Source: Xestospongia bergquistia (lineage: Eukaryota > Porifera > Demospongiae > Haplosclerida > Petrosiidae). Taken from it: DNA of 64,000 bases. This document shows positions 39,212 through 49,255 of this stretch, piece by piece (the first letter of the stretch is position 1; every line of letters starts with the position of its first letter). The stretch spans positions 4,655,001 to 4,719,000 of the forward strand of contig OZ014415.1 in the NCBI GenBank assembly GCA_963965975.1. The letters are read 5' to 3'. The notes beneath the pieces are model-generated. The model ran no database searches. It worked only from the letters and a program-made list of their open reading frames with translations, and had not been told where the DNA came from. The position numbers and the translations under genes are program-made.

Positions 39212-40004
39212 TACTCTGTCTGAGTTGAGAAAAGCCCTTTATTGAAAAAAGGTGTTTTATGCATGGAATGTAACATGAGGTATTTCCTCGCCTGTTAGCG
39301 CTGAAGTACGTGTTAAGTGTTTTCATTATTTGTTCACGTGGATGTCATGCGAACACACCACGTTTTTTCTCGTGCTTGTAAGTGGAAAAAGATTGCGATC
39401 ACAAACAAAGGAGGTTGCTGTGAATGTCTATGAATATTTCGAGGAACTTTGCAGGCGCAAACGGACTGAAGGATCTCTGAAACAAACCTGTGATGCCCCA
39501 GGACTTTCACGTTCCAGTATCAATCTGACAGTTCTGATGACGAATGATTTTAGACATTTTCAGTTTTCCTTATTTGTCAAAAGGTTTTTTTCAAAACCAT
39601 GTTGGCTTTATAGCTGCCCAAAATTGCAAAAGACGATACCTGGTTATCATTTTAATAGTATAATTGATACAAAGGCATTTATTTTTATAATTAGAATTGT
39701 AATTTTGACTTGCCATGTGATAGTCGGCTGGCTTCTCGGTGATAGTTGGCTGACTTTTCGAGGTGAAAATCAATTTTTGTTATCTGCTCGAAGGTGTGCA
39801 ATTTAAAGTATGCAAAAGGGATGCCATTCAAAATGTATGGAGTTTTATAGTTTGATACTTTATCGTAGCGCTAGAGAGCCAAATTTTATATATAAAATGC
39901 GCGTTTGCAAGCTGAATCGATTGGTGCAAGTCCCATGTGGATAGCACGTAAAACGGCAAAGTTATTCACACGTCTGGGTGGCTTTTCTCAACTCGGACAG
40001 AGTA
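39212..40004 (+). mobile_element. Tc1/mariner-type element with 25-bp terminal inverted repeats
   Basis: A 793-bp insertion. Left end TACTCTGTCTGAGTTGAG and right end (reverse complement) TACTCTGTCCGAGTTGAG match over about 25 bp, continuing into AAAAGCC. The target TA is duplicated (39210-39211, 40005-40006) and the satellite phrase ACTAACTAAATAAAC is restored when the element is removed. The element is too short for a full transposase but keeps the beginning of one (next entry), so it is a deletion derivative rather than a MITE of unrelated origin. Confidence 0.9.
39330..39806 (+). pseudogene. Remnant HTH domain of a Tc1/IS630-type transposase
   Basis: An open frame of 158 codons; only the first half looks ancestral. 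Residues 19-66 read GKRLRSQTKEVAVNVYEYF, then EELCRRKRTEGSLKQTCDA, then PGLSRSSINL. The order basic start, NVYEYF helix, then an A-x-GLSRSSI recognition helix is that of the N-terminal HTH in IS630/Tc1-like transposases, which binds the terminal repeats. The rest of the frame (from about residue 70) resembles no catalytic domain and is probably read-through of non-coding sequence. The DDE domain is absent. The choice of start Met is uncertain. Confidence 0.6.
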
Positions 40005-40184
40005 TAAATAAACTGCTATTAACAGTTTAGTAAGTTTGTTTGTGTTAACGCTCTGAAGTCTTTAATTTAAAGACTTTAGAAGGTTTAGACTGTTGATTGA
40101 AGTTTATAAAGTAAATTGCTCAGTCTAAAAGACTTAAAGGGACTAAATATATAAAGGGACTATTGGGTGTACTTTTTAAAGTAG
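40005..40184. repeat. Satellite array, block E (last forward monomer before the inversion)
   Basis: One diverged monomer in forward orientation after the Tc1/mariner-type element, then a scrambled stretch (AAGGGACTAAATATATAAAGG) leading to the orientation switch at about 40185. Confidence 0.85.
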
Positions 40185-41900
40185 TCTAAACCTTCTAAAG
40201 TCTTTAAATTAAAGACTTTAGAGCGTTAATGGAAAGAAACTTAATAAACTGTTAATGGCAGTTTATTTAGTTAGTCCCTTTCAGTCCTTTAGTCTGAGCA
40301 GTTTACTTTATAAAGTTAACTCTACAGTCTCAGCCTTCTAAAGTCATTGAATTAAAAACTTTAGAACGTTAATGAAACAAAGTTAATAAGCTTTTAATGG
40401 CAGTTTATTTACTTAGTCCCTTTAAGTCCCTTAGTCTAAGCAGTTTATTTTATAAACTAAACTCAATAGTCGAAATCTTATAAAGTCTTTAAATTAAAGA
40501 CTTTAGAGCGTTAATGCAAACAAACTTAATAAACTGTACACACCAACTTAGTAAACTGTTAAATGCAGCTTATTTAGTTGGTCCCTTTAAGTCCTTTAGT
40601 CTGAACAGATTACTTTAGAAAGTTCACTCAATAGTCTAAACCTTCTAAAGTTTTTAAATTAAAGACTTTAGTGCTTTAGTACAAACCAACTTAATAAACC
40701 GTTAATTGATGTTTATTTAGTTAGTCCATTTAAGTACTTTAGTCTGATCAGTTTCCTTTTTAAAGTACACCCAATAGTCTAAACCTTATAAAGTCTTTAA
40801 ATTAAAGACTTTAAAGCGTTAATGCAAACAAACTTAATAAACTGTTAATGGTAGTTTATTTAGTTAGTCGTTTTAAGGCCTTTAGTCTCAGCAGTTTATT
40901 TTATAACCTTAAGTCAATAGTCTAAACTTCTAAAGTCTTTAAATTAAAGACATTAGAGCGTTATTGGAAACAAACTTGATAAAATGTTAATTCCAGTTTA
41001 TTTAGTTAGTCCCTTTAAGTCTTTTATTTTGAGCAGTTTACTTTATAAAATTCACTCAATAATCTAAACCTTCTAAAGTCTTTAATTAAAGACTTTAGAG
41101 CATTAATGCAAACAAACTTAATAAACTGTTAATGGCAGTTTATTTAGTTAGTCGGTTTAAGTCCTTTAGTCTTTGCAGTTTACTTAATAAACTGAAATCA
41201 ATAGCCTAACCCTCTTAAAGTCTTTAAATTAAAGACTTGAATGTTTTAATACACACCAACTTAGTAAACAATTAATTGCAGCTTATTTGGTTGGTCCCTT
41301 TAACTTCTTTAGTCTGAACAGATTACTTTAGAAAGTTCACTCAATAGTCTAAACCTTCTAAAGTCTTTAAATTAAAGACTTTAGAGCATTAATGCAAACA
41401 AACTCGACAAACTGTTAATGGCAGTTTACTTAGTCAGTCCCTTTAAGTCCTTCAGTCTGAGCAGTTTACTTTTTAAAATGTACTCCACAGTCTAAACCTT
41501 CTAAAGTCTTTAATTTAAAGATTTAAAATTGTTATTGCAAACAAACTTAATAAACTGTTAATGGCAGTTTACTTAGTTAGTCCCTTTAAGTCCTTTAGTC
41601 TGAGCAGTTTACTATTTGAAATTTACTCAACAGTCTAAACCTTCTGAAGTCTTTAAATTAAAGACTTAGACTGTTAATGCAAACAAATGGCAGTTTATTT
41701 ACTTAGTCCCTTTAAGTCCCTTAGTCTCAGCAGTTTATTTTATAAACTAAACTCAATAGTCTAAACCTTCTAAAGTCTTTAAATTAAAGACTTTAGAGCA
41801 TTAATGCGAAGAAACTAAATATATTGTTAATGGCAGTTTATTTATTTAGTCCCTTTAAGTCCTTTAGTCCTAGCAATTTACTTTATAAAGTTAACTCAAT
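40185..41900 (-). repeat. Inverted block of about 12 satellite monomers
   Basis: From about 40185 the monomer reads as its reverse complement: GTCTAAACCTTCTAAAG, then CTTTAAATTAAAGACTTTAG, then TTAGTTAGTCCCTTTAAG. Twelve copies of hairpin 1 can be counted (near 40198, 40338, 40478 and so on to about 41770). The length of about 1716 bp equals 12 x 143. Forward orientation resumes at about 41913 with TTAGACTAAAGGACTTAAAG. Monomers are diverged to a degree similar to blocks C and D. Confidence 0.93.
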
Positions 41901-42090
41901 AAAATGCAAAGTGCTTAGACTAAAGGACTTAAAGAAACTAACTAAATGAACAGCAGTGAACATTTTTTAATTAAACTGCCTAGGTTAAAGGACTCAGAGA
42001 GTATAACTCAATAAACTGCAATTGACTGTTTATTAAGTTCATTTCCATTAAATCTTGAAACTCTTTAATTTAAAGGATTGTTAGGGTTTA
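41901..42090. repeat. Degenerate edge of the satellite
   Basis: Forward-oriented, strongly eroded monomer pieces (TTAGACTAAAGGACTTAAAG, ACTAACTAAATGAACAG, CTGTTTATTAAGTTCATTT). After about 42090 no satellite homology is visible by eye. Confidence 0.8.
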
Positions 42091-42398
42091 CAGTATTTTG
42101 GTAAACTTAACAATGCGAACTACTTACACTAATGGGTTTATACTTACCACTGCAAACTATTTGCAATAAAGGCTTAAAGACATTTAGTCTATTAACTGGA
42201 ATAGAGTCTTCTATTGCTAAAATGTATATTTTAATGTGTATATTTTTTGTGGAAATTGCAGTTTTTTAAAAACTTTTTTCTATGTTTTTGGTGCCAAAAT
42301 ATACAAGTCCTAATTTTTTTTGTGCCAAAAATATGTGTTTAACCCTTGTTTAAAACTTTTTTGACAGCAAAATGTGTCAGTTGTCACAGCCTCTTTAA
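42091..42398. other. AT-rich sequence with no gene
   Basis: Contains T-runs and the motif TTTTTGGTGCCAAAAT, and TTTGTGCCAAAAAT. Similar motifs occur at 43060-43170 (on the other side of the MITE inserted here) and at 48420-49670, so it belongs to a dispersed degenerate repeat family. No coding potential seen. Confidence 0.5.
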
Positions 42399-43053
42399 CC
42401 CTTTACTTCCCGTTGACGAGTATACTCGTCATTAAGAAAGTGGGCGTAATTCCCAATGACGAGTATACTCGTCGTCTGCTTTATACCGAGTTTGGCGCTC
42501 TGGTTTGCTTTGTGGAAGCATCTTTTTTAGCTAGTCGTGCTTCAGGTAGCTGGGTTGCAAGGTAGAAATACTAAAGTAGCTGCTGTGTCTCTTCGCTCTT
42601 GCTTTCAGACCATCTATGCTTGAAAACTCATCTTTGTATCATTTTGATTGTCAAGCGCGTCACTCGATCAAAGGTAAGTGTGAAGCTACAAAGTAAACAT
42701 GCAACTATTCATTATTATCATTTAACAACAATCATTAAAATATAGAGCAATAGTATATAGTACACTGTTTATAATACGTGGAGCTGAAAGAGTTCATCGT
42801 TGTCACTATTGTAGCCGATACTATATTTAACAATAATCATTTATAAAAGGTAAAACATTAAAAGTACAGTTTAAGAACAACTTACCATCTTTATCATTCA
42901 CTTTATGAAAGAAACTCGACTTCTAAACACTTCCAACATCAAGATAGTAGGAATAAAACGCAAAACGAAGTAAAAAAACGTGCTTATTACCTCAGGGCAA
43001 AATAATTTGGTAATTACGGTATACGCCCACGCAGAAACTTGGCATGTAAAGGG
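42399..43053 (+). mobile_element. piggyBac-type MITE, copy 2 (inverted relative to copy 1)
   Basis: 655 bp, flanked by TTAA (42395-42398, 43054-43057), ends CCCTTTAC...GTAAAGGG. It is the reverse complement of the element at 28218-28871 along its whole length, with few differences. The 16-bp palindrome GACGAGTATACTCGTC is at 42415-42430 and 42458-42473. A short open frame across the left end (42374-42565) is chance. Confidence 0.93.
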
Positions 43054-43178
43054 TTAAAAAGCATTTTAGTGCGAAAATTGCACATGTTTTAAATCCTTTT
43101 GCTAATTTTTTTAGGTGCCCAAAATGCCGATATTTGAAAACCCATTTTGCTAAAAAAAGGAACAGGTATTAATGTGAA

Positions 43179-45271
43179 CCCTTTAACGGGTGGTTGCGTA
43201 ATTATGAGCAGGCGGATGCAATTATTGAGTGGGTGGAATCGCAATTTTGCACAGTAACTATTACCGAGGCACCTGGACTGTTTTTCGAAAGCAAGAACGT
43301 GAATATGATTGCAATCACTGGTTTCTAAAGCTATCAACATGGCTAAAGCGTCATGGCATTGACAAGCAGAAGGTTTATACAGTTGCCTTCTGACCCAGAC
43401 CTCCTTTTACAGTGTATTGATGGTGCTGAAAGTGACTATTCAGACAGTGATTTCTACAGCTACATTGATGAAGAAGAAGCACTGACAGATCTGTTGCAAA
43501 GCCATTTACTAGCAAGGCTGACTTCTGAAAGCTTTGTACTAAAATGTAACTCTTCAGCTCCACCTTTACCAACAAGAAGCAGTTTCCTAGCTCCACCTAC
43601 ACCCACGGATAAGATGATTTTACACACATGTACAAAATAATAATAATTATTGTAGTTCATCCATTGGTTGCCACCTCTCCAGCAACAGCTTTGCCCAGTA
43701 CTAGCACTACTGCTACAGCTAGCCTACCTATAGTTAACTAAAGACTACCAATAATAGCAAAGTAACTTTATAGTTCATCCATTTACTGCATCACCTGGGC
43801 TTACTCTTGATATAACCAAAAACCACCACTTGCTTTCTTCAATCTATACTTTTCATCAGCAGTAAAAGATTTGATCTTTGTGGAAACAGCTACCTATCCT
43901 GTGTCAAATTGAATCTTACATGCATAATCATCCCAACGCTCTTGGTCATGACTGGAGTAGAAATCTGATAAAGCATGAGGAAGTTGACCCATTACTAGCC
44001 ATAATAATTACAAAGGGACTAGTTAGATATCTGTCTGTGAGGTATTCATTATAACCAAGGAAATAGATTGATATGAATTGCAAGTTTTATTTATTACACT
44101 TACTTGTAATTGTAATTTTATTAGGAAGCCCTAAAAATTTGTGAATTTCCTGTACAACTTACTTATTTGTAGATCATACTGGAGCAGCAAATGGTCATTT
44201 CATAGTGATATAGTCAGTCATATCATGCAGAAGGTTTGAATTATTGATGAAATCTTGATCAGCTTAACGAGTCATTCTAGTTGGTTTATATTCCCAATAG
44301 AGAAATTGCTGTTGATGAGAGTATCATCGGACACAAAGGAAGACTCTCGTGGTTCTAGTACATGCTCAAGAAGCCCACTAAATGGGATAATATACTTACT
44401 ATAATGGTTGTTAACGAGTCATACAGGAAAAGAGAAGATGGTGTCCCTGAGCAAGGGCTAGCGTACAAAGTGATCTCATGTCTCCTTTATCAATAAGTGG
44501 ATATCATGTGTGTACCAATATACACTTTTCGCTGAATCAGAAGGGATTGAGTAGAGAATTTCAATTAGCAAAATTAACAAATGGTAAAAAGTAACAATCA
44601 ACTGTACTTACGTTAGCCTAAAATGTAAGATGTAGGTTAAGTCTATTCTTATTATGCAACAGATGGATTTTCGTGTCCGAAGTGGTCTGACAAGCTAGTG
44701 GTACACATGTTATCAACCTTGCATAATGAAAATATGATAGATAAGCGGAGGAGAACCAGAGCAGTAGATGGAGGAGTAGACGTGGCAAAAGTAGTTGAAG
44801 AATACAATATGATATGGGCGGAGTCGACAAGTGCAATCAACTCCTACTATATTATGGATATGTACGCAGGTCAGGCAAGTAGTGGAAGAAAGTATTATTT
44901 CACTTATTTGATGTATCCATTGTTAACACCAATATTTTGCACAATATAGTTGCTGAAAACCTTTACCACACATTGGCTGCTGGATACTAGACGGTCATAA
45001 ATAACCAGTTGACAGAAGGCACATTGCCTCAACAACAGTACTTCCAATGAGATTGAGCGAACATGGATTTCCAGAACCTGTTCAAAAAGATACACCTTAT
45101 GGAGTACGTCCCAGTCTAAGTATGCAAGGCCCGAGGAAAAAAAGATCACAAAAACAGTACCAATGTAACATTTGTAAAACTCATTTGTATGTACTCCCAT
45201 TTTTTAAAGATTACCATACCATACCAAATTACATTATGAATACTAAGAATCATCCTCATATCAATCAATAA
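43179..45271 (+). mobile_element. Decayed autonomous piggyBac transposon
   Basis: The left border is probably CCCTTTAACGGGTGG at 43179, preceded by TGAA (43175-43178), which could be a mutated TTAA. Inside are, in order, a transposase N-terminus, catalytic fragments and the C-terminal Cys-rich tail. The right border was not found; the last recognisable coding sequence ends at 45271. About 170 bp of leader separates the left end from the ATG. Confidence 0.72.
43353..45271 (+). pseudogene. piggyBac transposase pseudogene (DDE_Tnp_1_7 type)
   Basis: Start ATG at 43353 gives 95 codons: an acidic region (GAESDYSDSDFYSYIDEEEA) then Ser/Pro-rich, stopping at 43640. Further pieces follow in shifted frames. 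Near 44300-44390 NREIAVDESIIGHKGRLSW, a stop, then MLKKPTKWD is the first catalytic Asp motif of piggyBac. 44698-44949 reads VHMLSTLHNE, RRRTRAVDGG and KVVEEYN, the segment preceding the late catalytic Asp, but the usual MGGVD is replaced. 45047-45271 carries RLSEHGFPEP and QYQCNICKTHLYVLPFFKDYH, matching the C-terminal Cys-rich zinc domain. Several stops and frameshifts; certainly non-functional. Between 43641 and 44260 only faint homology is left. Confidence 0.85.
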
Positions 45272-45381
45272 CAATCTTTGTGTCTAGACTTTATGTACGC
45301 TTGTATAATAATATGTATATACATTGTCATGAATCGTTCCAAATGGCCTTACGATAGTCCAATTTGACCATATACGATTTC

Positions 45382-45495
45382 AATAAGATTGTTAAGAAGA
45401 AAAATGCAAGACTTCACACTGGTGTTGAAGAAATCATTAAACCTGTGATGATAGAGGACTACAATCAATACATGGGTGGGGTCAATCTAAGTTAA
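45382..45495 (+). pseudogene. Fragment of a second piggyBac transposase
   Basis: A 38-codon frame reading IVKKKNARLHTG, then EEIIKPVMIEDYNQYMGGVN. KP-x-x-I-x-DYN-x-YMGGVD is the strongly conserved piggyBac segment carrying the third catalytic Asp, here changed to Asn. It corresponds to the region already represented by 44698-44949 and lies after that copy's C-terminus, so it comes from another, better-preserved copy. It ends with TAA at 45493-45495. No ends of its element were found. Confidence 0.75.
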
Positions 45496-45540
45496 GTCTA
45501 AGTTAATCTACTAGATTATATATATTTAATTATAATTACA

Positions 45541-45544
45541 TATA

Positions 45545-45582
<38 letters not shown>
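45541..45582. repeat. (AT)n microsatellite
   Basis: About 42 bp of alternating A and T with one C interruption at 45563. AT dinucleotides also form the sequence around it. Confidence 0.95.
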
Positions 45583-45583
<1 letters not shown>

Positions 45584-45604
45584 TATCTATTCCTGATAAC
45601 AAGA

Positions 45605-45891
45605 AAACACACACACTTACATTATACTTACATCAGCAATCAATTATAATGTATTGTTTCACTTTGCCATACTGTGTGTTGTGTCTATGTACACGCTTCT
45701 CTAACTGTCTCTGTGTATGTGTATTATAATATATTGCTCCACTTTGCCTGACTGTGTATTGTGTCTATACATACATGCTTCTTTTCCTCTCTGTGTGTAT
45801 ATGCACTTACATTATACATACACTACCAATCAGTTTTAATATATTCCCTGACTGTATGTTGTCTCTACATGGACATACGTCTCTTCCTTTC

Positions 45892-45895
<4 letters not shown>
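45605..45895. repeat. Three-copy minisatellite, about 100-125 bp unit
   Basis: Recurring order: CACTTACATTATAC, AATATATT or AATGTATTG, TTTGCC..ACTGTGTGTTGTGTC, TATACATAC, CTTCTCT..CTGTCTCTGTGT. Three imperfect rounds lead directly into the GT tract. No coding potential. Confidence 0.7.

Positions 45896-45898
<3 letters not shown>

Positions 45899-45932
<34 letters not shown>
45899..45932. repeat. (GT)n microsatellite
   Basis: Seventeen uninterrupted GT repeats, ending GCG. Long open frames of Cys/Val across it are artefacts of the repeat. Confidence 0.97.
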
Positions 45933-45936
<4 letters not shown>

Positions 45937-45959
45937 TAGTGGTGTGTTTAGCATTGGGT

Positions 45960-47553
45960 CTTTATAGAAGATACTATATTCACCTAGTTATAAATCATCC
46001 AAAAGGAAGATTACAAGTTTCACTTTAAGTTTATAATACTATCAGCAAAGAAATGGCAGGCAAAACAGTAATATTATTACAAGAAAGAAAACTTACCTTG
46101 CTTTCTTTCCCAATTGAAAGTTAACTCCACCCAAATAAATTGACAGGAAGTGATAGTGAGGTGTGTCAAAGAAACCCTTTGTTGTGCACTAGTTTACATT
46201 GTTTGGCTTAGAACAAAGTATCAACAGACTCCCCACACAACAAAGAGATCAACTGTATGTTGATCATTAAGTGTTCGTAGCATACTACAGAGTTGAGCAT
46301 CCATTTTATGGCTTTTATGGCTTTTCTTGTTGTTATGTAGCAACATCAACCTACCTACCCTGTCACACTAGTAACTTACCTGAAAGCATCATCTTGTTGC
46401 TAGAGTAAGCTTTTAAATCGTTGCTATTGTTGAAAAAGCATTATTGGAAAAGTAGCCGCCCATGGGCGTGATTACAGTTAATTTGCCACGCCTGTCAACT
46501 AAGAAAAGAAGTATGTCAGATAATGAACTTATTAGGACTAAAAAGCAACGACTTTGAAATGTGACAAACTTCCAAAGGTACTTCCAAAGATGCGAACTTG
46601 ATTCTTTTTGAACAGGTAATTCCTGACACAATGAAAGCATGACTAGTTGTAAAAATTGATCAGGAAGAGCATGGAAAGGATAACACTTAGTAGAGCATCA
46701 CTTTCATCTAATGGTTTCATTTTCTTGTTATTATTCACCAGCAACTGTACTAATTTAGTGTGCAAATTCTTCAAGGGTTGATGCTTGGGAGACAGACCTA
46801 TAAAGAAGAATTCACAACCATCAAATAGTCTATTGACTGTTGGGCACAAGTTAAGTTGACTAATCAATATTGAAAATAATTGATGGAGATACAAAGTTAT
46901 TTGTGGCTCTATCTGTTTTATGATAACTTTTAAAATACAATGCAATAGCTTCTAAACTAAACATCAACCTTTTTTCACTTAATGGATATTATTGTTTAAT
47001 ATTGATATAATATGTCCAAAGTTCAGTTTCAATGTACAATTACTGGAAAAATCATCAGGACTGAATTCATCTGACAGTTTGGTTGTATCTATGAAAAGTA
47101 GAAGTGTGTTTCATTGTGACTATTGTTAAACTCACCAATTAGTTTAAGTTCCTGATATACATGAGCAACAAGTTCAGTACAAATTAATGAACTGAGTTAT
47201 CTTTGTAGTTTTTGAGAAATTCCAAGTATTCATCATTAACATTTACATTTACTGCAGACAATCAAATCTATTTGTCTCTTTCATACGGTCTTCCTTGAAG
47301 CTTCTTACCTACTTAAAATGTAAATAAAAATTTTAATTAATTATTTCGGTAGCTAACCTTCAACATATCTCACACATTACTTGTCGTTGCTCCTGTTAAT
47401 TGATAAATTGCAACACGATCATACCAGCCAGAGAAAATTTTGTTCTTTAGAGGGAAAACTTCCACTCCTTTATGGACTGTTCCCATATCAACATTAACAA
47501 GCCCCACCTTATTAGTACTGGACTTCCAACCCAAGTGGAATATGGAGGTCGTA
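45960..47553. other. Region without a recognised gene
   Basis: AT-rich, apparently unique. Minus-strand open frames at 46643-46945 (100 codons, Leu/Ile-rich, with PTVNRLFDGCEFFFIGLSPK) and 46413-46640 (75 codons) have no recognised domain. The first has a protein-like composition and could be part of a decayed gene, but I cannot support that further. No transposon ends seen. Confidence 0.35.
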
Positions 47554-47575
47554 ATATATATATATATATATATAT
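47554..47575. repeat. (AT)n microsatellite
   Basis: About 22 bp of alternating AT. Confidence 0.9.
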
Positions 47576-47906
47576 TTCAAATATTTACACAACTAAACAT
47601 ATTTACTTACCAATCCAACGTGTGAAAAAACAGCTCCAACAAATATTTAATAATTGCTCCAGAACTTGTTGTCCCTGAAACAAATTATCTCCAGTTACAA
47701 ATTTCATTATATGCCTTTGTGGAAAAATCAGGTGAAGGTCTAATGTAACGAATGATCATGTGAATTATATTACTGAGGACTAACGCTATCTGAGATATTA
47801 AAGGTGGAGCACCAGTAGCTACAGGAGGTAATAAGTGGCAAAGCATGATGAAATGTATCAGGATGTAAATGAATTGGATTTGCTAGCAAAACTCCTAACT
47901 CTTTTT

Positions 47907-48119
47907 TCAGACATGATCCAATGTAAATGTATACATTGTTAAACTATGTTGCTCTAGTGTCTCTGCTTCTGTAATCATTCTATGTTGCTCTGTTGTCTCT
48001 GCTTCTGTAATCATTCTAACTTCTCGAGATGAACACTTGATGACTGCTTCAACTTTCTCTGCAAATTTCAGTGCTTGCAAACATTCTGGACTGTATGAAA
48101 CCTTCATACAGCAACACAT
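47907..48119 (-). CDS. Hypothetical short frame with a 36-nt in-frame repeat
   Basis: 70 codons on the minus strand: MCCCMKVSYSPECLQALKF, AEKVEAVIKCSSREV, then RMITEAETTEQH and RMITEAETLEQH, then a short tail. The two 12-residue copies come from an exact-length 36-bp duplication (47945-47980 and 47981-48016) differing at two bases, which keeps the frame. Composition is protein-like (helical, charged). An AG preceded by TCATTTC lies upstream on this strand, but the frame has stops between it and the Met. I do not recognise the protein. It could be a fragment of a decayed gene or chance. Confidence 0.3.
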   Translation of the reverse strand: MCCCMKVSYSPECLQALKFAEKVEAVIKCSSREVRMITEAETTEQHRMITEAETLEQHSLTMYTFTLDHV

Positions 48120-48205
48120 TCATTATCTCCATAAAATATTCTGGTAACATCTGAAATGATATGAACATCTGAATGAGTGTCATTAAATCGAGCTACATCT
48201 AGTTG

Positions 48206-48395
48206 TAGGTTTTGGGTTTAGAGTTTAGTTTTTAAAATTTAGTGTTTACCATTTTGGTTTTAGGATTTAAGGTTTAGGGTTTAGGTTTTCAAGTTTAGGG
48301 TTTAGAAGTTAGGGTTTAGTGATTTAGAAATTCTCGTTTCAGGTTTGGGTTTATGTTATAATGTTAGTATTTAGGGTTTATGGTTTAGGTGTATT
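48206..48395. repeat. Degenerate TTTAGGG-like tract
   Basis: Many interrupted copies of GGTTTAG, TTTAGGG and TTTAGTG over about 190 bp, including GGTTTAGGGTTTAGG. It resembles a strongly decayed telomere-type heptamer array, but no run of more than two perfect units exists. It could equally be an unrelated short-period repeat. Confidence 0.6.
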
Positions 48396-48399
48396 TTAC

Positions 48400-48770
48400 G
48401 TCTATTTTATCCCCTTTGTGGTGCGAAAAATACGCAAATTTTAATCCCGATATTACCACAAAAATTCATGAATTTTGAAGACATCTTTTAAAATTTTTTT
48501 GATGAAAAAATACATGCATTTTAACCTCTGAAAATACTCATAATTTAAAAGACTTTTTTAAAAACTTTTGGGCCAAAATTGCATCTTTTCTCTTTTTCTA
48601 TGTGTTTGGGTGACCAAAGTATAGATATTTAGACACCTTTGTGCCAAAAAAGTAAGGGCACACTTTTAAAATTGTGTATTTTATGCACAAGATGTTCAAT
48701 TTTCACATATATTTTTGCAAAATTAAATTAGAAAAAAACATTAAAAATTCCTTTATTTGGGTGACAAATT
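48400..48770. other. AT-rich dispersed repeat with GTGCCAAAA motifs
   Basis: T-runs alternating with GGTGCGAAAAATAC, TTGGGCCAAAATTG and TTTGTGCCAAAAAAG, as also seen at 42230-42340 and 43060-43170. No gene. Confidence 0.45.
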
Positions 48771-49106
48771 TAGGGAGGTAGGGGTTAAAATTTCGTTGCA
48801 TTTTTGGAGTCGAAAATAGTTAAAAAGTGCTTAAATAATTGCGGATTTTGGTTGCTTTTCAGTAACATATAGTTTGTTATAATTTTGGTGCCAATAATAC
48901 TTGCAAAAAGTCAAAATTCACTTGTTTTCTGTAACAAATTTAGAGAAATAGGATTTACAATTTCACGGATTATATTACTACCCAATATTATGATATTACA
49001 ACATAACGTACCTCATTTTATGTTGTTATCTATATAACGTTTTATTATAATATAATTTTGCCATATAACTACCTCATATTACGCCCTAACGAACATGCCA
49101 CTTTTC

Positions 49107-49255
49107 TGTAAATATACTTCCAAATACCAGTGTCTTTTTTGTAACCTAGCCAAGACAGATTCAACATACAACAACAAATATAAAAGAAAAAACTACTGAA
49201 CATGTGCTTACACAATATATACATGCGCTCATCTGGAATATTCATAGTTATCACA
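49107..49255 (-). mobile_element. Candidate LTR 3' of a polypurine tract, copy A
   Basis: On the minus strand a purine run (GAGAGGGGAAA, 49256-49266 region) is followed immediately by TGTGATAACT and, about 149 bp later, TTTACA. A polypurine tract abutting a TG...CA segment is how 3' LTRs begin. Homology with copy B continues beyond the CA, so the outer border is not secure. Confidence 0.4.

Noticed and set aside
42374..42565. 63-codon open frame across the left end of a MITE
   Set aside because: It crosses the TTAA insertion junction, so it cannot be an ancestral gene.
43375..43660. Minus-strand open frames opposite the piggyBac N-terminus
   Set aside because: Shadows of the plus-strand acidic and Ser/Pro-rich coding region, which fits the piggyBac order.
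45754..45967. Cys/Val-rich open frames ending in a long (CV)n run
   Set aside because: They are translations of the (GT)n microsatellite and its minisatellite neighbour.
48206..48395. Plant origin suggested by TTTAGGG-like units
   Set aside because: The tract is too degenerate, and the transposon types and RecQ-like fragment fit an animal better. Not used for the organism call.
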